This document shows positions 11,299 to 23,378 of a DNA stretch of 64,000 nt, in pieces. Source of the stretch: Rosa chinensis (Eukaryota > Streptophyta > Magnoliopsida > Rosales > Rosaceae); contig NC_037088.1 of NCBI RefSeq assembly GCF_002994745.2, forward strand, positions 52,171,897 to 52,235,896, read 5' to 3'. Positions within the stretch are counted from its first letter, which is position 1. The number at the start of each line of letters is the position of its first letter. The position numbers and the translations under genes are program-made. The notes under the pieces were generated by a model. It did no database searches and had not been told where the DNA came from. It worked only from the letters and a program-made list of their open reading frames with translations.

Positions 11299-12349
11299 TA
11301 AAGAAAAAATTAAAATTGGAAAATAAAAGCGCACTAACTAGCTAGTAACTCCAATACAAAACTTCGATACTTCCAAATTGAAACTGAATTGAAATATCAT
11401 AATCAACCTTGTGAACCAAACAACCAAACAGGATGCAGGTTGAAGAAAGAATCCAGAATCAACAGGAACATATCATCAGAAGAACACATGCATCCTTATA
11501 TATAATTGAAATCATGACAATAGAAGTTGGAAGATTATGCAAGTCTACGCTACCAATTAGGCAAGTTTGCTGCAGAGCGCCATCGCAAAATAATATATCT
11601 AATTGTATTCAAGGGCAATGATATGGGGCTTCAATGAGGCCTAAGATTTGTGGCCTCAAATCCTAGGTGTCATGCCATGTAGGTAAATACAAATTTTATT
11701 TTCAATTCCACATAATATATCTTGTCACATCATACTATTGCAACACCAAATTTACCCTATTACATTTCCTTTTAGATATTAGGAGGTGAATCAATTACAT
11801 TAATTAATTTAATTTGGTGACGAAAACAATATCAGCTATTAATTATGTATTAATTTAATAGATATATCTACGGATTCTTTGACCAATATTTTTCTTCATT
11901 TAATTAAATGTTTTCCTTTAAATTTTCTTTCCAAATGGCATTAATATATTGAATTATGTGTCAAGAAATAGACGTTAACTTTTCTTTCCAAATATTGATT
12001 ATTTTCATCCAAAAAAAAAAATAGCATTAATAAATCGAATTTGGGAAATACTCATGTCTAAATTAAGAGGTAAGAAAAAATTTCACGTTAATTAGCAGCC
12101 ATTAATTAACATCTATAATATAACTATAAGAGAAAAACAAACAAAAAATAATAAACTCAGATCTAACGTTTAAAGCCTAGCTACATAAGGAGAAAACAAT
12201 GAACAAAAGAATATATACAATCATATATATGAATATGCATTTTTCACATTATATTTTCAAAATTTGTAGGAACCTAATAAAGTTGAATTCATATACATGT
12301 GTTCTGCAAATCTATTAATTGAATGTACATGCAAGTCTATTGACTGAAT

Positions 12350-12972
12350 TGTAAGCAAATTTGATGAACCCGACATTGTATAGAGCCTAAGTATATATTC
12401 ATATATAATTAAGTTTTGAATTCAAATGTCAAGTATAAGTTAAGGACTTAAGAAAATCATTTTGGTCCAACTTATCACATATGTTAGAATTTGAAATTCG
12501 TAAATACAGTTATGAGTTTATCTGGTTTTTTGAAAAAGCAGTTAGGAGGAATTGTCAGTTTCTTCCAACAAGAAACTGACAATACAATGCTTAATTTATA
12601 TATCAGATATTTTGGTCCCTTCTGATGCACGATTCATTCTCATCAATTAGTCCCATCACTAAGAGAATCCTAAAGGTGAAATCAGAAGAAGACTAAGATG
12701 GAAAACTCAACTATGTCAAGTATGCCCGTTCTGTTTGTTTTGTGGTGTTTATGTACTCTGCAGATACAGGATTGACATAGCGACTTCAATCCCAAGCCTG
12801 AATGCAGAATCTGATGATGCACAGTGATTTCATTTATATTATTTTACATATATACCATACAGTTCATACAATATGCATAACTAGGATATACCCGATATTT
12901 CAATCCTATATGCTAATTACGATCATTGTTGCACTCCTACATAAATTTTCATAGAAATGTTTGTTTACATGT
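12350..12972 (+). repeat. 5' LTR of LARD-like element, first part
   Basis: This is the left part of the 5' LTR, interrupted after CATGT at 12968-12972 by Tat-1. The homologous uninterrupted LTR at 31827-32499 proves the break, because its sequence runs straight on through the same point (ACATGTTTTCATGC). Confidence 0.92.
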
Positions 12973-13471
12973 TGTTAATGTTTAAGATTTGAGCGGTGGC
13001 CCAAATCTTTGTTAACGCTGATCCGATGGGCAGGTCGCTACTTGCAACATTCTCAGAGCTTCCGCTACTTGTCAAGTAAAGTACAAAGCAGCGTCAGAGG
13101 GAGACCGCGGTGGGTGGTCTTCTCTTCTCCAATGCCTAAGTTAATCAATGTATTTATGTTGACAGAATAACAGTATGTAAGTTGTGAATGCGTAATTAAT
13201 GAGGAGAGAGGATAGAACCTTTTATAGGTGGGGAAGATGCTGATCTCTTCCATATTTTTGATGTGGGATTGATATGCTTCAGTTCCCAGCTTCTGGAGCT
13301 TCTGATGCTATCTTAATGCGGCGTGTCGGAGGTGATCTGGGGGTGAGCCGTGGCCCAGGCGGTAGCCTTCTTAGCTGTGCTTCCGTAGGTCACTTCGTTG
13401 GTACCGCTGGCGATAGCATGAGCGTGGCTCATTATAGCTAATTATGCTTGGCAAATGCTCATGTAAGTACA
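12973..13471 (-). repeat. Tat-1 3' LTR (499 bp)
   Basis: This LTR pairs with 23379-23888 at roughly 90% identity by eye, with most differences being transitions. It contains the TATAAAAGG box (13218-13226) and a mutated upstream element ATCCCACATCA (13259-13269, minus strand) separated by 32 bp. Confidence 0.93.
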
Positions 13472-14021
13472 AGTCCCCAAGTCCCCAGTCAAGGAGGGCA
13501 ATCTTGGTTGGGCAGTTTCCTAGCGGTTCGAAGCGTTACTTCCTCTAGACTTGCAACAACATAATTAGCGTCATCGTGTTGTCAACCATGGACTTACTGA
13601 GCAAACGCTTTGTACCCTTTTGGGTGGGCCCCCTCTAGGCCCCCCAGGGAGTCCCCCATTCCCCAGCTAAGATAGACCTGCATTTGGTCGATATATTGTT
13701 TGTTGAGAGGAGCTACACTGAGCAAAGGGTGTTGGGTAGCGAGCCTAATCTTTGGTACCCGAGTGGTACGGGTCAACGTGCCTGATCAGGGCCGTCGTAG
13801 ACTGTTGACATGTTCCAGTGTCCCGGAGGGAAGTAGCCTGACTGTAATGCCACGTGGCGGTCATCGTCAGGAAGAGGCGTTGCCTCAGGAATCTCCGTTG
13901 GCGGAAATCCCTCGGCTGATAGTAAGCAGCAAGCGGTGTCGCGGGGACTTGATTGGTGGTAAACCAGTGAGCGGTGTTGCACTTAACGGAGACTGCCTTG
14001 ATTGTAAGGTGAAGAGGGTGA

Positions 14022-14300
14022 GGTTCCGCTAGTGGTGTGACGCTTAGCGGAGATCTTCGCTTGTCGGATGGAGAGAAGTTCCGCTGGCGATATGGCTCTT
14101 AGCGTAGACTTTCGCTTGCAAGATGAAGGGAGAAGTTCCTGTAGTGGTGTTGCGCTTAGCAGAGACTTTCGCTTGCAAGATGGAGAGAAGTTCCGCTAGC
14201 GGTGTGGCGCTTAGCGGAGACTTCCGCTTGCAGCGGAGACTTCCGCTTGCAAGATGAAGGGAGAAGTTCCGCTAGTGGTGTGGCGCTTAGAGGAGACTTT
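14022..14300. repeat. Tat-1 minisatellite, unit about 55-60 bp, 5 copies
   Basis: The units run GTTCCGCTAGTGGTGTGGCG, then CTTAGCGGAGACTTTCGC, then TTGCAAGATG(A)AGGGAGAA with variations. One unit has a 20-bp internal duplication. The array sits between the 3' LTR and the promoter of the opposite-strand gene. The same motif vocabulary builds the array in Tat-2 (59747-60165). Confidence 0.85.
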
Positions 14301-14359
14301 CAAGGATTGGTGACCTTTGATGGTTGCTTCGGCTAGACGCTTCGTCTGACAGTGTCCGA

Positions 14360-14545
14360 CACGTGGACAACATGTACTAGGATAGCGTGTGTGGGATAAC
14401 GTCCCCGCAGCACATCCGCGTCTTCGCCATTTATTGATTTGTTAATCCGAAGAGTAAGTGCGATTGTGGGCCACGTGCACGGCTGTCGTGCGATGTCGTT
14501 TTTTTAGCGGACGACCTAGATTGGTTTGATGTTGACATAAAAGAG
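14360..14545 (+). promoter_or_regulatory. Putative promoter of the Tat-1 opposite-strand gene
   Basis: Two G-boxes (CACGTG at 14360-14365 and 14472-14477) precede a TATA-like CATAAAAGAG in the context TTGACATAAAAGAG (about 14536-14545). The same TATA-like context and two CACGTG sites occur upstream of the homologous gene in Tat-2. This is inferred from conservation between the two copies and not from expression data. Confidence 0.5.
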
Positions 14546-17500
14546 ATGGAAACCATAGTGGTTTTGATATCTTCTTCACTTCGAACCTTGAGTTGTCGTG
14601 TTCAAGCTTTGTCTATGAGAGCCGAGAAGAAAATTCTGCAATTTCGTGAAGTTATCGATCTTTGGAAGACGAAGACCTCTTGAAGCGGAGATGAGCACCC
14701 TTAAGTGCACCAGAGTTCCCATCTTTGAGGTTGGTAACCTGAATTTTGTCCCTATTTCATTTGGTTTTTTATTTGTTTACTTCTGCCAGTTTCTGTTTTT
14801 GGTGCTTGGAGTGATTTTTGTCCTTCCCCGGTGTGTTCTGAGGGTGCAGAATGATGTTTAGGGATGGGTTGAGGTTTCTTGCTTTGCTAGATGGTCGAAT
14901 CTGGGTTTAAGTGTACATGCGTATTGTTCTTGTTTTGGCACTTTTTGGGTTTTCTGGGTAAGGGTGTTCTTGATGTTCTTAACTACAATATGACATAGGG
15001 ATAGTTTATAACTTTTTGGAACTGACTGGTTTGGGTTTTAGGGTTTTTGACAGCTAGCGTCGTAGAGATCTCGAGCAGTGAAGATTCCGGGTCTGACGTG
15101 TGGCTGAGCGTGGCGGATAGGATTTTTATTGAGTCGTTGCATCCGTCTGCTCCTGCAGGAACCTCATTGCCGGAACCGCTGGACATTGAACCTTTACAAA
15201 CCATACCTTGGGACGTAGCCATGGCTCGAGGTGGGTGACCATAGAGTTCTAGGGCGAGAGAGGAGACTGCCGCCCGCCGTTGTCTTGAAGAGCGATTAGC
15301 CAGTAACAGCCGGCTAGTGGTTCTACTGAGAGGGGGGAGGCTGGCGGTGAAGAAATAGAGTCCGCCTGGGTTCTACGTGACGGTACAGCGGTTGATAAGG
15401 TTGGAGGGCCGATGACTGCGGCCGTTGTCAACCTTCTGAAGTGTGTGTTTCGCCTTCCTGGCGTGGTGAAGTTGCACCTCCAACTGCTGATGAGAGGGCT
15501 TCCATTATGCCAGCGGGGTGCACCGCCGTACATGAGGCCATTTTCTGCCAAGGTGTCACCTTTCTGCTACTCCCCAACCTCCAGATCCTAGTGTGCGAGT
15601 TTGGCCTCGCCTTTGGGCAGATTTGTCCCAACATGTGGCGGTTGCTGATGGCTCTCAACTCGCTATGGCGCTTGTCTGGGTGTGAAGGGCCAATCGTAAC
15701 GGAGGTACTGCACTTCTACAAGTTGGTCTATGTGCGGCGCCAAGGATGCAGCGGTCAGGTGAACCTTACTCGCCGCCAGGGAGCCCCCAAGCTGATAGGG
15801 AACTTCAAAGATTCGATGTCTCCCTGACGGGAGAATTTCTGCATTTCGACATCGAGGTGGAAGTACGATGCAAGAGCAAATGACGGGGCGCTGACGTTTA
15901 GGATTAAGTCGGAGTTCCAACCACTCCGAGGTTGTCGCTTGCCTCCGCTGACCAAAGTTGGAGGTAAATGTTTGTGTGACGCTTATATTTTATATCTTTT
16001 TCCTAATCACTGCTTCGTTTGCTGTGCAGCGGGTCTGTTTTTTAATTTGACACGCGAGGAAGAGTGTCGCTTGGCCAGGATCAAAGGCTGCTGGCAGAAT
16101 CGCAACTTGCTTGACCTTCGTTAGCTCACCAGTTGGGAGTTGTTGGTCTATCAACGGTTGACGCGCGCCCTTGGTAAGTAGCTTCCTCTGATCTGTGCCC
16201 TAGTTCAGTTTGTATCAGGCTAACCTGTTGCCTTTCGTGTAGATTCTCTGTCGGATAACAAAGCGACCGCGACGCCTTTGCCAAAGCAATGGACCGCGCC
16301 GAGATCAACAATTTTTTGGAGAGTATGTACCCTGATGGGGTAGCGGCTCAGCAAACAATCGTTAACCCTCAGACACAGGTGGTGAACCAGTTGGAGACTC
16401 CAGTGGTGCTGCCGATGCCGCATCATTCTTATCTAGGCACCGATGGTTAGCCCGTGGTTCAAGCGGGACTGGTGCAGATCGCAGGGCTGCCAGCGGAAGC
16501 AGGGTGCTGGCTGCCCCAGAGAAGGTAAGGGAGAGAGTTCCCGCCAACAGTCGTGGGCCCTAGAGGGATCTAGTGGTGGCGGAGAGGGAACCTGTTACCG
16601 TTGCGGTCTTGGAGCCACAGGTGACCCTGAGGCCAGTCGCCGCCGGTGCCACAAGGCTATTCTGCAGAAGAAGCGGCTACAGAACGACGCCGATAAAGAA
16701 GAGGAGGAAGACGACGCGGAGACCATTAGGGCCCGCTAGCAGAAGAGGGCAAAACAGGCCCAGCCGAAGGTGACCGTGGCTGCTGTCGGGGAGGTGCAAG
16801 CGAGCGATCTAGACTCCTTTGGTGCATATGCTGAATTCCTGACCGACCCCGAGTGGGAGTTTCTCTTCCACCTTTGTATGCGGCTAGGATTTGGCTGGTT
16901 AGATCGGACCGTCCGCCCGACAGAAGTGTAACAGTAGCCATTCAGCTCGGCGTTTGGACTTTTGTCAGTCGGGCTGCACGAGCTGTTCCTTACCGTGTCA
17001 AACCAGCCTCAGGTTGAGCGGCAGCTGAGGGAGGAGATCCAAGGTCTCCAGAGGGAGCTGGGGGAGGCCAAAGACAAGGTGGCGGATGTTGAGCGGCGCT
17101 TGACCAAGGCGGAGTGTGATGCAATGGATGCCCGCGGCAAGCTGAATGTTGCCATTGAGCGGGACCTCGAGCGGAATGACCACGTATCACTGCTAGAGGA
17201 GGATATAGCCCTGCTGAAGGATCAAGTGGCGGTTAAGGCTAAGAAGGTTGAGATCCTTTAGCGGGATTCTGCCGCCAAATCTGCTGAGGTGAAGAGGCTG
17301 GAAAGCGAGGTTGCCAGGTTGGAAACTGAGAGGAGTAGCACAGAGGTCGCTGCCGTGGAAGCGTTTAAGCAATCTGCGGAGTATAAGCTAGCCATGATGG
17401 AGGTGGCGAAGGCTGGTGCTGCTGCCAACTTAGACCTGCTGAAGTAGAAGGGCACCATTGACTGGGTGAAAGCGTCCCAATCCGCCGGGTCGTCTGGTCA

Positions 17501-17760
17501 GCGGGAGCCTGCGAGCAGTGTGGTTCCTACTCAGGTAGCGGAGAGAGCAATCATGGTCCCTTGGACGAATCTCAGCGGAGTCCACCTCCTACCCAATCCG
17601 AAGTGTCCCATGCAGAGTTCATGGTGGCCAACACTAGGGAGGATGGCACTATGGTGACGCCGAACCCCACCGCTCGCTGCTCGGATTAGACTAGTCGCCT
17701 GGTGATTCCACAGCCGCCGGTGGTCAAAGAGAATGCCACTGTTGAGCCCAACGATCAATG
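14545..17760 (+). pseudogene. Tat-1 opposite-strand gene (aORF), decayed
   Basis: This gene runs opposite to gag-pol. Its presumed 5' leader (14545-14735) is followed by an intron ending in a TTTTAG near 15043. The protein starts in Tat-2 with an ATG that is lost here. The N-terminus keeps VVEISSSEDSGSDV, a SUMO-interaction-like motif. A following region at 15441-15827 (PTADERASIMP, then LPNLQILVCEFGLAFGQICP and NMWRLLMALNSLW) resembles the Pfam 'putative gypsy type transposon' domain. Later exons encode basic stretches near 16660-16750 and a long coiled coil at 16962-17450 (heptads with REEIQGLQRELGEAKD). In-frame stops interrupt it. The function is unknown; such extra ORFs are known from Tat elements. 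Confidence 0.75.
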
Positions 17761-18179
17761 AAGACTGCCTCGTAGCTTTTTGTAATGCCGCTGAGGCTTC
17801 TATATTTTTTGTAATGTGACTATTTTTGGGCAGGGAGTCCCGACCCTAATTATATGAACTATTTGCCTTTGACAATTTCTAAGTGTGGGATCCTTTTCGA
17901 TGATTGTTGTTTGAATGTTGTTACACCGCCAGAGTTTTGACTTATGCTTTTGCTACTCAACGAAACATTAAAGGAATTAAAATTGTTCCAAGTGCACGAT
18001 GTAGCGGACGTGGTCTGCCGAATATTGTTGGCGTTGCCAGTTAACTCTTGTGCTTGGACTTGGAGACAATGGTTTGAATAATTCCTAGTTTCATTGAAAG
18101 CTGACAGATCAGCGTTTACAAAAGCGGGGTTGTACCCATTGGGTAGCTTCCCTTAGCTAAATATTGAACAAAAATTTAG
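17761..18179. other. Convergent 3' spacer between aORF and integrase
   Basis: This is non-coding DNA between the 3' end of the plus-strand opposite-strand gene and the 3' end of the minus-strand pol. Any transcripts from the two promoters would converge here. The matching spacer in Tat-2 is 55513-55986. Confidence 0.5.
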
Positions 18180-19030
18180 CTAAGTCAAGATGCTCTTGGG
18201 TAGTAGCACAACTATTTGTAGTAATACCGAAAGTGTTCGATGTTCCAAGGGTGGGTCGTTATGACACCATCGTTGTCCATTAAGTAGAAGGTACAGGGGC
18301 TGACGACTTCCACAATTTTGTATGGGCCTTCCCAAGTTGGGCGGAGTGCCGTTGGTGGTGGGATGACTTCTTTCATTACCTAGTCCCCTATTTGGAGGTT
18401 CCGGGCTTTGACTTTGGCATTGTAGAAACGTGATACCCATTGCTAGTTTTGCAAGTTGTGCAAATGGGCCTTGTGTCGTTTCTCCTTGAGGAGGTCTTTG
18501 TCGAGGCTGATGCCTTCACCGTTGGTCTCAGAACAGTAGCCCTCGACCCTAGCTGTAGGTTGGGTGACTTCAATTGGCAGGACGGCCTCAGTGCCCAACA
18601 TCATACAGAATGGCGTTTCACCAGTGGCGGAAGTTGGGGTAGTCCTGATGGCCCATAGAACTTCAGGCAGTTTCTTCACCCATAAACCCTTGGCGTAGTC
18701 GAGCTTCTTTTTTAGCAACTTCTTGATTATCTTGTTTGCTGCTTCGACTTGGCCGTTGGTTTGGGGGTGAGCGACATATGCAAAACTCATCTTGGTGCCC
18801 AGATTAGTGGTGAAAGATATGAGTTCGTTGTTGTTGAACTGTGTGCCATTGTCTGTGATGATTATGTCGGGGACGCCATAGCGGCAGTAGATGTTCTTCT
18901 GGAGGAAGTGAGTTACCTTGGCTGTAGTTATGGCCGTCAGCGGTTCCGCCTCTATCCACTTACTGTTGTATTCGATGGCGATGATGATGTACTTGAACTG
19001 GCCCTTAACGGTTGGAAATTTCCCAAGCAA
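18180..19030 (-). pseudogene. Tat-1 integrase, core and C-terminus
   Basis: The minus-strand frames at 18443-19030 and 18180-18440 encode the DDE integrase core and tail. Visible blocks are KWIEAEPLTAITTAKV, then YGVPDIIITDNGTQF (second catalytic Asp), then HPQTNGQVEAANKIIKK (catalytic Glu) and a conserved ATGETPFCMMLGTEAVLPIE tail. The first catalytic aspartate, normally in an ID-Y-x-S-K-W context, is here glutamate (IEYNSKW). The C-terminal piece reads like the usual GPYKIVEV region in a shifted frame. The enzyme would join cDNA to chromosomal DNA. Stops upstream separate it from RNase H, so it is inactive. Confidence 0.9.
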
Positions 19031-19542
19031 GTCCAGGCCCCATGTGGAGTGGATCCATGGGCCAATAATAATTGATAGTGGTTCCGTTGGGGCGTGGGGC
19101 AGGTCAGCATATTATTGATATATGTGGTAAGACCTTGACACCCTTCTAGCGTCGTCGCCGAGCGTGGGCCAAAAATAGCCTTGCCACATTGTGCGATTGG
19201 CTAGAGATCTGGCGCCCGAGTGGTTTCCACATTCCCCAGCTTGTATCATGGCAAGAACGACTTTTCCCTCCTCTGGGGTCAGACACCAGAGGTTGGGATA
19301 TGTGAACCCTTGACGATAAAGCTTGCCATTCTGGATGTTATAATGGGTTGCTCTCCGCTTAAGTTACCTTGCTTCGATCTTGTCAGTGGGTAGTGTTCCA
19401 TTGCTCTTGTACTCTATGATTTCATCCATCCAGCTGGGATTGACCTCAATGTTGAAGAACTTCACCAGGGTTTTGGTGATGCTTAGCTTGTCAAGGCATT
19501 CCACCCTTGTGTCCGCTGGACTTTGGTGTGGTTAGGCGGTTT

Positions 19543-19884
19543 CTAGTCCTGCCAGTGAGTCAGCTTTGGCTTCTTTTCCTTGGGAATCTGTGTGATGGTA
19601 TGAAATTTGAATTTTTTGAGTAGTGTCTTGACGTACCCCAAGTATGCCGCTAACTGCTGGTCCTTGGCCTGGAAGCTATCGTTGACCTGTTTAACGACTA
19701 GTTGAGAGTCGCTAAATATGTTGACATTGTCAGCTCCTGAGTTGATGGTGAGGAGTAAGCCAGCAATGAGCGCTTCATACTCTGTCATGTTGTTTGAGGC
19801 TTTGCAGTTGAATTTTAACGCGTATTCCACATTTAGTCCCCTGGTCCCATCAAGATGACTCCGGCGCCACAGGCCTTGGCGCAA
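19543..19884 (-). pseudogene. Tat-1 second (archaeal-like) RNase H domain
   Basis: This 113-codon minus-strand frame contains KFNCKASNNMTEYEALIAGL (catalytic Glu in the EYEAL block) and NIFSDSQLVVKQVN (catalytic Asp in SDSQL), the signature of the RVT_3/archaeal-type RNase H acquired by Tat elements. It lies between the retroviral-type RNase H (20031-20579) and integrase. It would degrade RNA in the RNA:DNA hybrid. A stop-containing stretch follows at 19031-19540, where the integrase zinc finger should be. Confidence 0.88.
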
Positions 19885-20030
19885 GCGAAGCCGTCTACAT
19901 GGAGGTTCCAGTCTGACTGCTGCTGGGGGGCTGGTTCCTCAACGGTTACCATTTATGTGCTGGCCTCTTGTGCCCCTAGCTTGGGTTCATCCTGACGGTC
20001 GGTGAGCTCAGCGATGAAATCTGCCACTGC

Positions 20031-21136
20031 CTAGCCTTTCATGGCGGTCTTTGGCTTGTAGTCAATGTTGAACTCGCTGAGCTCGATGGCCCACTTGCTG
20101 AGGTGCCCAGAGTGCTTAGGGTTTTGCATTACCTGCTTCAGCAGTTGGTTTGTTAAGACATGGATTGTGTGGGCCTGAAAGTATTGGCGGAGGCACTTAG
20201 CGGAGACAATGAGTGCGAGAACGAGTTGTTCCAGGGGGGTATATCTTATTTCTGCTCCGTTCATGCCTCTGCCGGCATAGCAAACTGGGAGCTCATCCTG
20301 GCCCTCCAGTTTTACAATGGTGCAGCTTACCACTGATGGTGATATCGCCAGGTAGATGTACAGTACTTCACCTGGTATAAGAATGGAAAGAAGTGGGATT
20401 GATGCCAAGTATTCCTTTAATCTCTGGAATGCCGCCTCACAATCTAGTGTCCAGTCAATTACTTTCTTGTGGGTCCTCTTCAGAACTTTGAAAAATGGGA
20501 GGCACCTGTCAATGAGTCTGGAGATGAACGGAGAGAGGGTGGTTAGTTTGCCGTGGAGGCTCTGAACATGGCTTTCCATTCTGGAGCCTTCATGTTAAGG
20601 ATGGCTTGCACCTTGTCAAGATTGGCCTCTATGCCCGGTTCACTGACGATGTAGCCCAAAAATTTGCTGGCGGTGACTCCAAAGAAACATTTTTCTGGGT
20701 TGAGGCGCATGCCATAAGCCAAGAGAATGGCGAATATGATTATGAGGTTTGCCACGTGTCCCCTGGCCTTGATGCTTTTGACTAAGATGTCGTCCACGTA
20801 TACCTCTATTATCTTGCCGAGATGCTCCGCGAACATGGCATTCATCAACCGCTGATAAGTTGCACCGACGTTCTTCAAACCGAAAGGCATGACATTGTGG
20901 TAGTATAGGCCCTTGTCGGTGATGAAGGTGGTGCATTCCTGGTCACCGGGGTGCATCTTGATCTGATTATAGCCGGAGAAGGTGTCCATCATGCTGAGCA
21001 GCTTGTGTCCAGCAGTTGCATCGACCAGTTGATCAATGCAGGGTAGCGGGAAGCTATCCTTTGGGCATGCCTTGTTAAGACCCTTGAAGTCGACGTACAT
21101 CCCCCACTTTCCGCTGGGCTTCTTGACCATGACCAA
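20031..21136 (-). pseudogene. Tat-1 reverse transcriptase and first RNase H
   Basis: The RT part (20543-21136) has VKKPSGKWGMYVDFKGLNK, then DSFPLPCIDQLVDATAGHK, MMDTFSGYNQIKM (catalytic Asp), MPFGLKNVGATYQR and the catalytic box YVDDILVKS. The RNase H part (20031-20579) has LYIYLAISPSVVS, YAGRGMNGAEIRYTPLEQL and KWAIELSEFNIDYKPKT, matching Tat-type RNase H. The two frames overlap by about 37 nt, showing a frameshift between them. Core catalytic residues are still visible, so the decay is moderate. Confidence 0.93.
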
Positions 21137-21393
21137 GTTGGAAATCCACTGAGGGTAATTAACTTAGCGGATGAAACCAATGTTCTGAAGTTTGGCAACC
21201 TCTTCCCCTATTGCACACTATCTCTTTTCATCGAAGGCCCTTCGCCGCTGCTTGACAGGATAGAAAGACAGTTTTATGCTCAACTCTTGTTTGATAATCT
21301 CATGGGAGATGCCCGACATATCAGCATAGGACCATACAAAGACGGCGGCGTTGTCACGTAGAAACTGGGTGAGTTCAACCGCTATCTCTGGGG

Positions 21394-21801
21394 CTAGTTG
21401 AGCGCCGATGCGGACTGTCTGCTCAGGGTGTTCGTCGGAGATGCTGATATTTTTGGGTTGACAGGCTCCTTTTTGACATACTTCTCCTCGTCATCCCTAG
21501 GATCCTCGAAAATACTTTCCGACGGTGCTCTATTTCCTACGGTTAGGATCTCATGGCGACGCGTCGACCGGGCCACAGTTGTTGAGTAGCATTCTCGTGT
21601 CAGCTGCTGACTTCCTTTCACACATCCCGTCCCGTTGGGTGTGGGGAACTTCATGAGAAGCATGTATCCGGCTATGACACATTTGAGCTTGTTGAGTGCC
21701 GGTCGACCGATGATGGCATTATATGAACTGAAGCAATCGACAACGATGAACTCCGTAAGTATCTCCGCTGTGTATGGACTAGCGCAGATAACTAGTCGCA
21801 T
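21394..21801 (-). pseudogene. Tat-1 protease region
   Basis: This minus-strand frame contains FIVVDCFSSYNAIIGRPALNKLK, in short the block YNAIIGRPALNKL, and GYMLLMKFPTPNG, typical of the C-terminal half of Tat-lineage aspartic protease. The N-terminal DSG catalytic segment is not in this frame; it should lie in the broken stretch near 21801-21853. The enzyme would cut the polyprotein. It is separated from gag and RT by stops. Confidence 0.75.
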
Positions 21802-21852
21802 GTAGTTAGAACCGAGTGGTTGCGTGGTGTCACGGAGAAGCTGAGCAGCAGC

Positions 21853-23322
21853 TCATGATCTTCGAGTAATTTTCTGTTCTGCTAGAGTTGGTTGTACCAG
21901 CCATTGAAGATGACATTGACATCGGATCCGGCTGTCAATAAGGACCCTTCCCACTGACCATTTGTCGAGTATGGCGTCGATCAAAAATGGATCATCGTGG
22001 GGCAAATGTACTCTGCGCTCCACCTCCTCTGAGAAGGTGATGGGTTCCCAACCAGACCTTTGGAGATCTCTCATGGCGGATGTTGCAAACCTCTTTGGGG
22101 TGGTTAGCACGTGCATAGCACTTTCTTGCCCTATGAGACATGTTGGTGATTGGAGCACCGCAGTCAATGGTGTTGATGTGGCGCATGGGTTCGATGTTGG
22201 CGACCACAGGTGGCGGTTGGCGCACCTTGAATTGTTCCATCTTGCCATCACGGTATAACGTCTCAATATCCGTTTTGAGAGCATTGCAGTTGTTGGTGTT
22301 GTGACCGCTGTCTTCGTGGTACTTGCATTTGTTAGTGAATCCCTATGGCACTCAAAGAACCAACTCATCGCCTCACTATCCAATGTTTTGCTGAACAAGT
22401 GGCAGAGGGTGGCGTCATCAAATCCCTTGTAGTTAATGACTTTTTTGAAGGTGTCCATGTGGACGAAGGGGTCGGTCATGCGGTTGTAATGTGACATCTT
22501 TGGTGTCTTTGCATATGCTGGTCTGACAGCTTTCAGGATCCTGGCGGTGAATGGTCCTGGTTTGGACTTAAAGAGTGGATTTGGGATTGGCGCTAGGGTG
22601 CCTGCCTCCGCCCGGATTAGCCTTTGCTCTAATTGCTGCATCCTCTCTAGGATTAGGGCGGTTGTGTCGCAAGCGGGCCTTGCCTGGAGATTCAGCTGAA
22701 CCAGCTCCCGCCTGGGGACAGGTGGATTGCCCTCAATTCTGGCCCTAGCCGCTGAGCGGTTGGTGTGCGGCTGTGACTCCGCTTCTTGTTCTATCATTAA
22801 GTTGGGCGAGGGAAGTGGGCCCATTCCCAATAGTTTTGGTGGATTCGGCGGTACCTGCATTTGTATGATTAGTACGGGTACTAATCCGCCAGTATTGGGA
22901 CAACTACGTCTGGTGCTTTGCGATTGCTCGCTCTGCGCTGGGTTAGTGTTTGCCTTCAGCGCCTTTTTTAGTTCGTCGAATTTTGACATCAGCGTGGCCA
23001 CCTTCTTTTGGGCCTCGGCCTTCTCTCTTTGCTCTTGTTCGCGCTCCCTATTTGCTTTGTGGAGGTCCGCCAATGCCAGCTCATACATAGCGGCGAGATC
23101 CTGGCCTGGTGGGCGACTGCTGCCCAGTCGTGCCTCCTCTGCAGTTTGGGTCAGCGGGACCTGGGATGAGCCCTGGGGATCCACTCTAGAGTTGACCGGA
23201 GTGTTGAATAGTGTTCGGTTAACGTTAACCGCTGGGTTAATGTTAGCCGCGGGGTTGGTGGGATGGGGGTTGGCAGATTGATCTGCCTGCTCCTCAGCAT
23301 TTCCCCCGCTACCGTTAGTCAT
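21853..23322 (-). pseudogene. Tat-1 gag
   Basis: This 489-codon minus-strand frame begins 57 nt inside the 5' LTR boundary with MTNGSGGNAEEQADQSANPH, shared with Tat-2 (49559). The order is an acidic/Asn-Pro-rich N-terminus, a short coiled coil near residues 80-125 (RQ/KAEAQKKVATLMSKFDEL), a Pro-rich linker and a capsid-like part from about residue 270 (DPFVHMDTFKKVINYKGFDD). Frame changes after about residue 320 turn the C-terminus into out-of-frame text. The homologous capsid segment in Tat-2 shows what is lost. Gag would package element RNA. Confidence 0.85.
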
Positions 23323-23378
23323 GGTGATTGTTATGGTAGGATGGCCTTTTGTTCAAGGGTTCCCATAGACGGTGCCAA

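Noticed and set aside
22727..23281. 184-codon plus-strand frame opposite Tat-1 gag
   Set aside because: It is a shadow of gag; the real coding sequence is on the minus strand and is shared with Tat-2.
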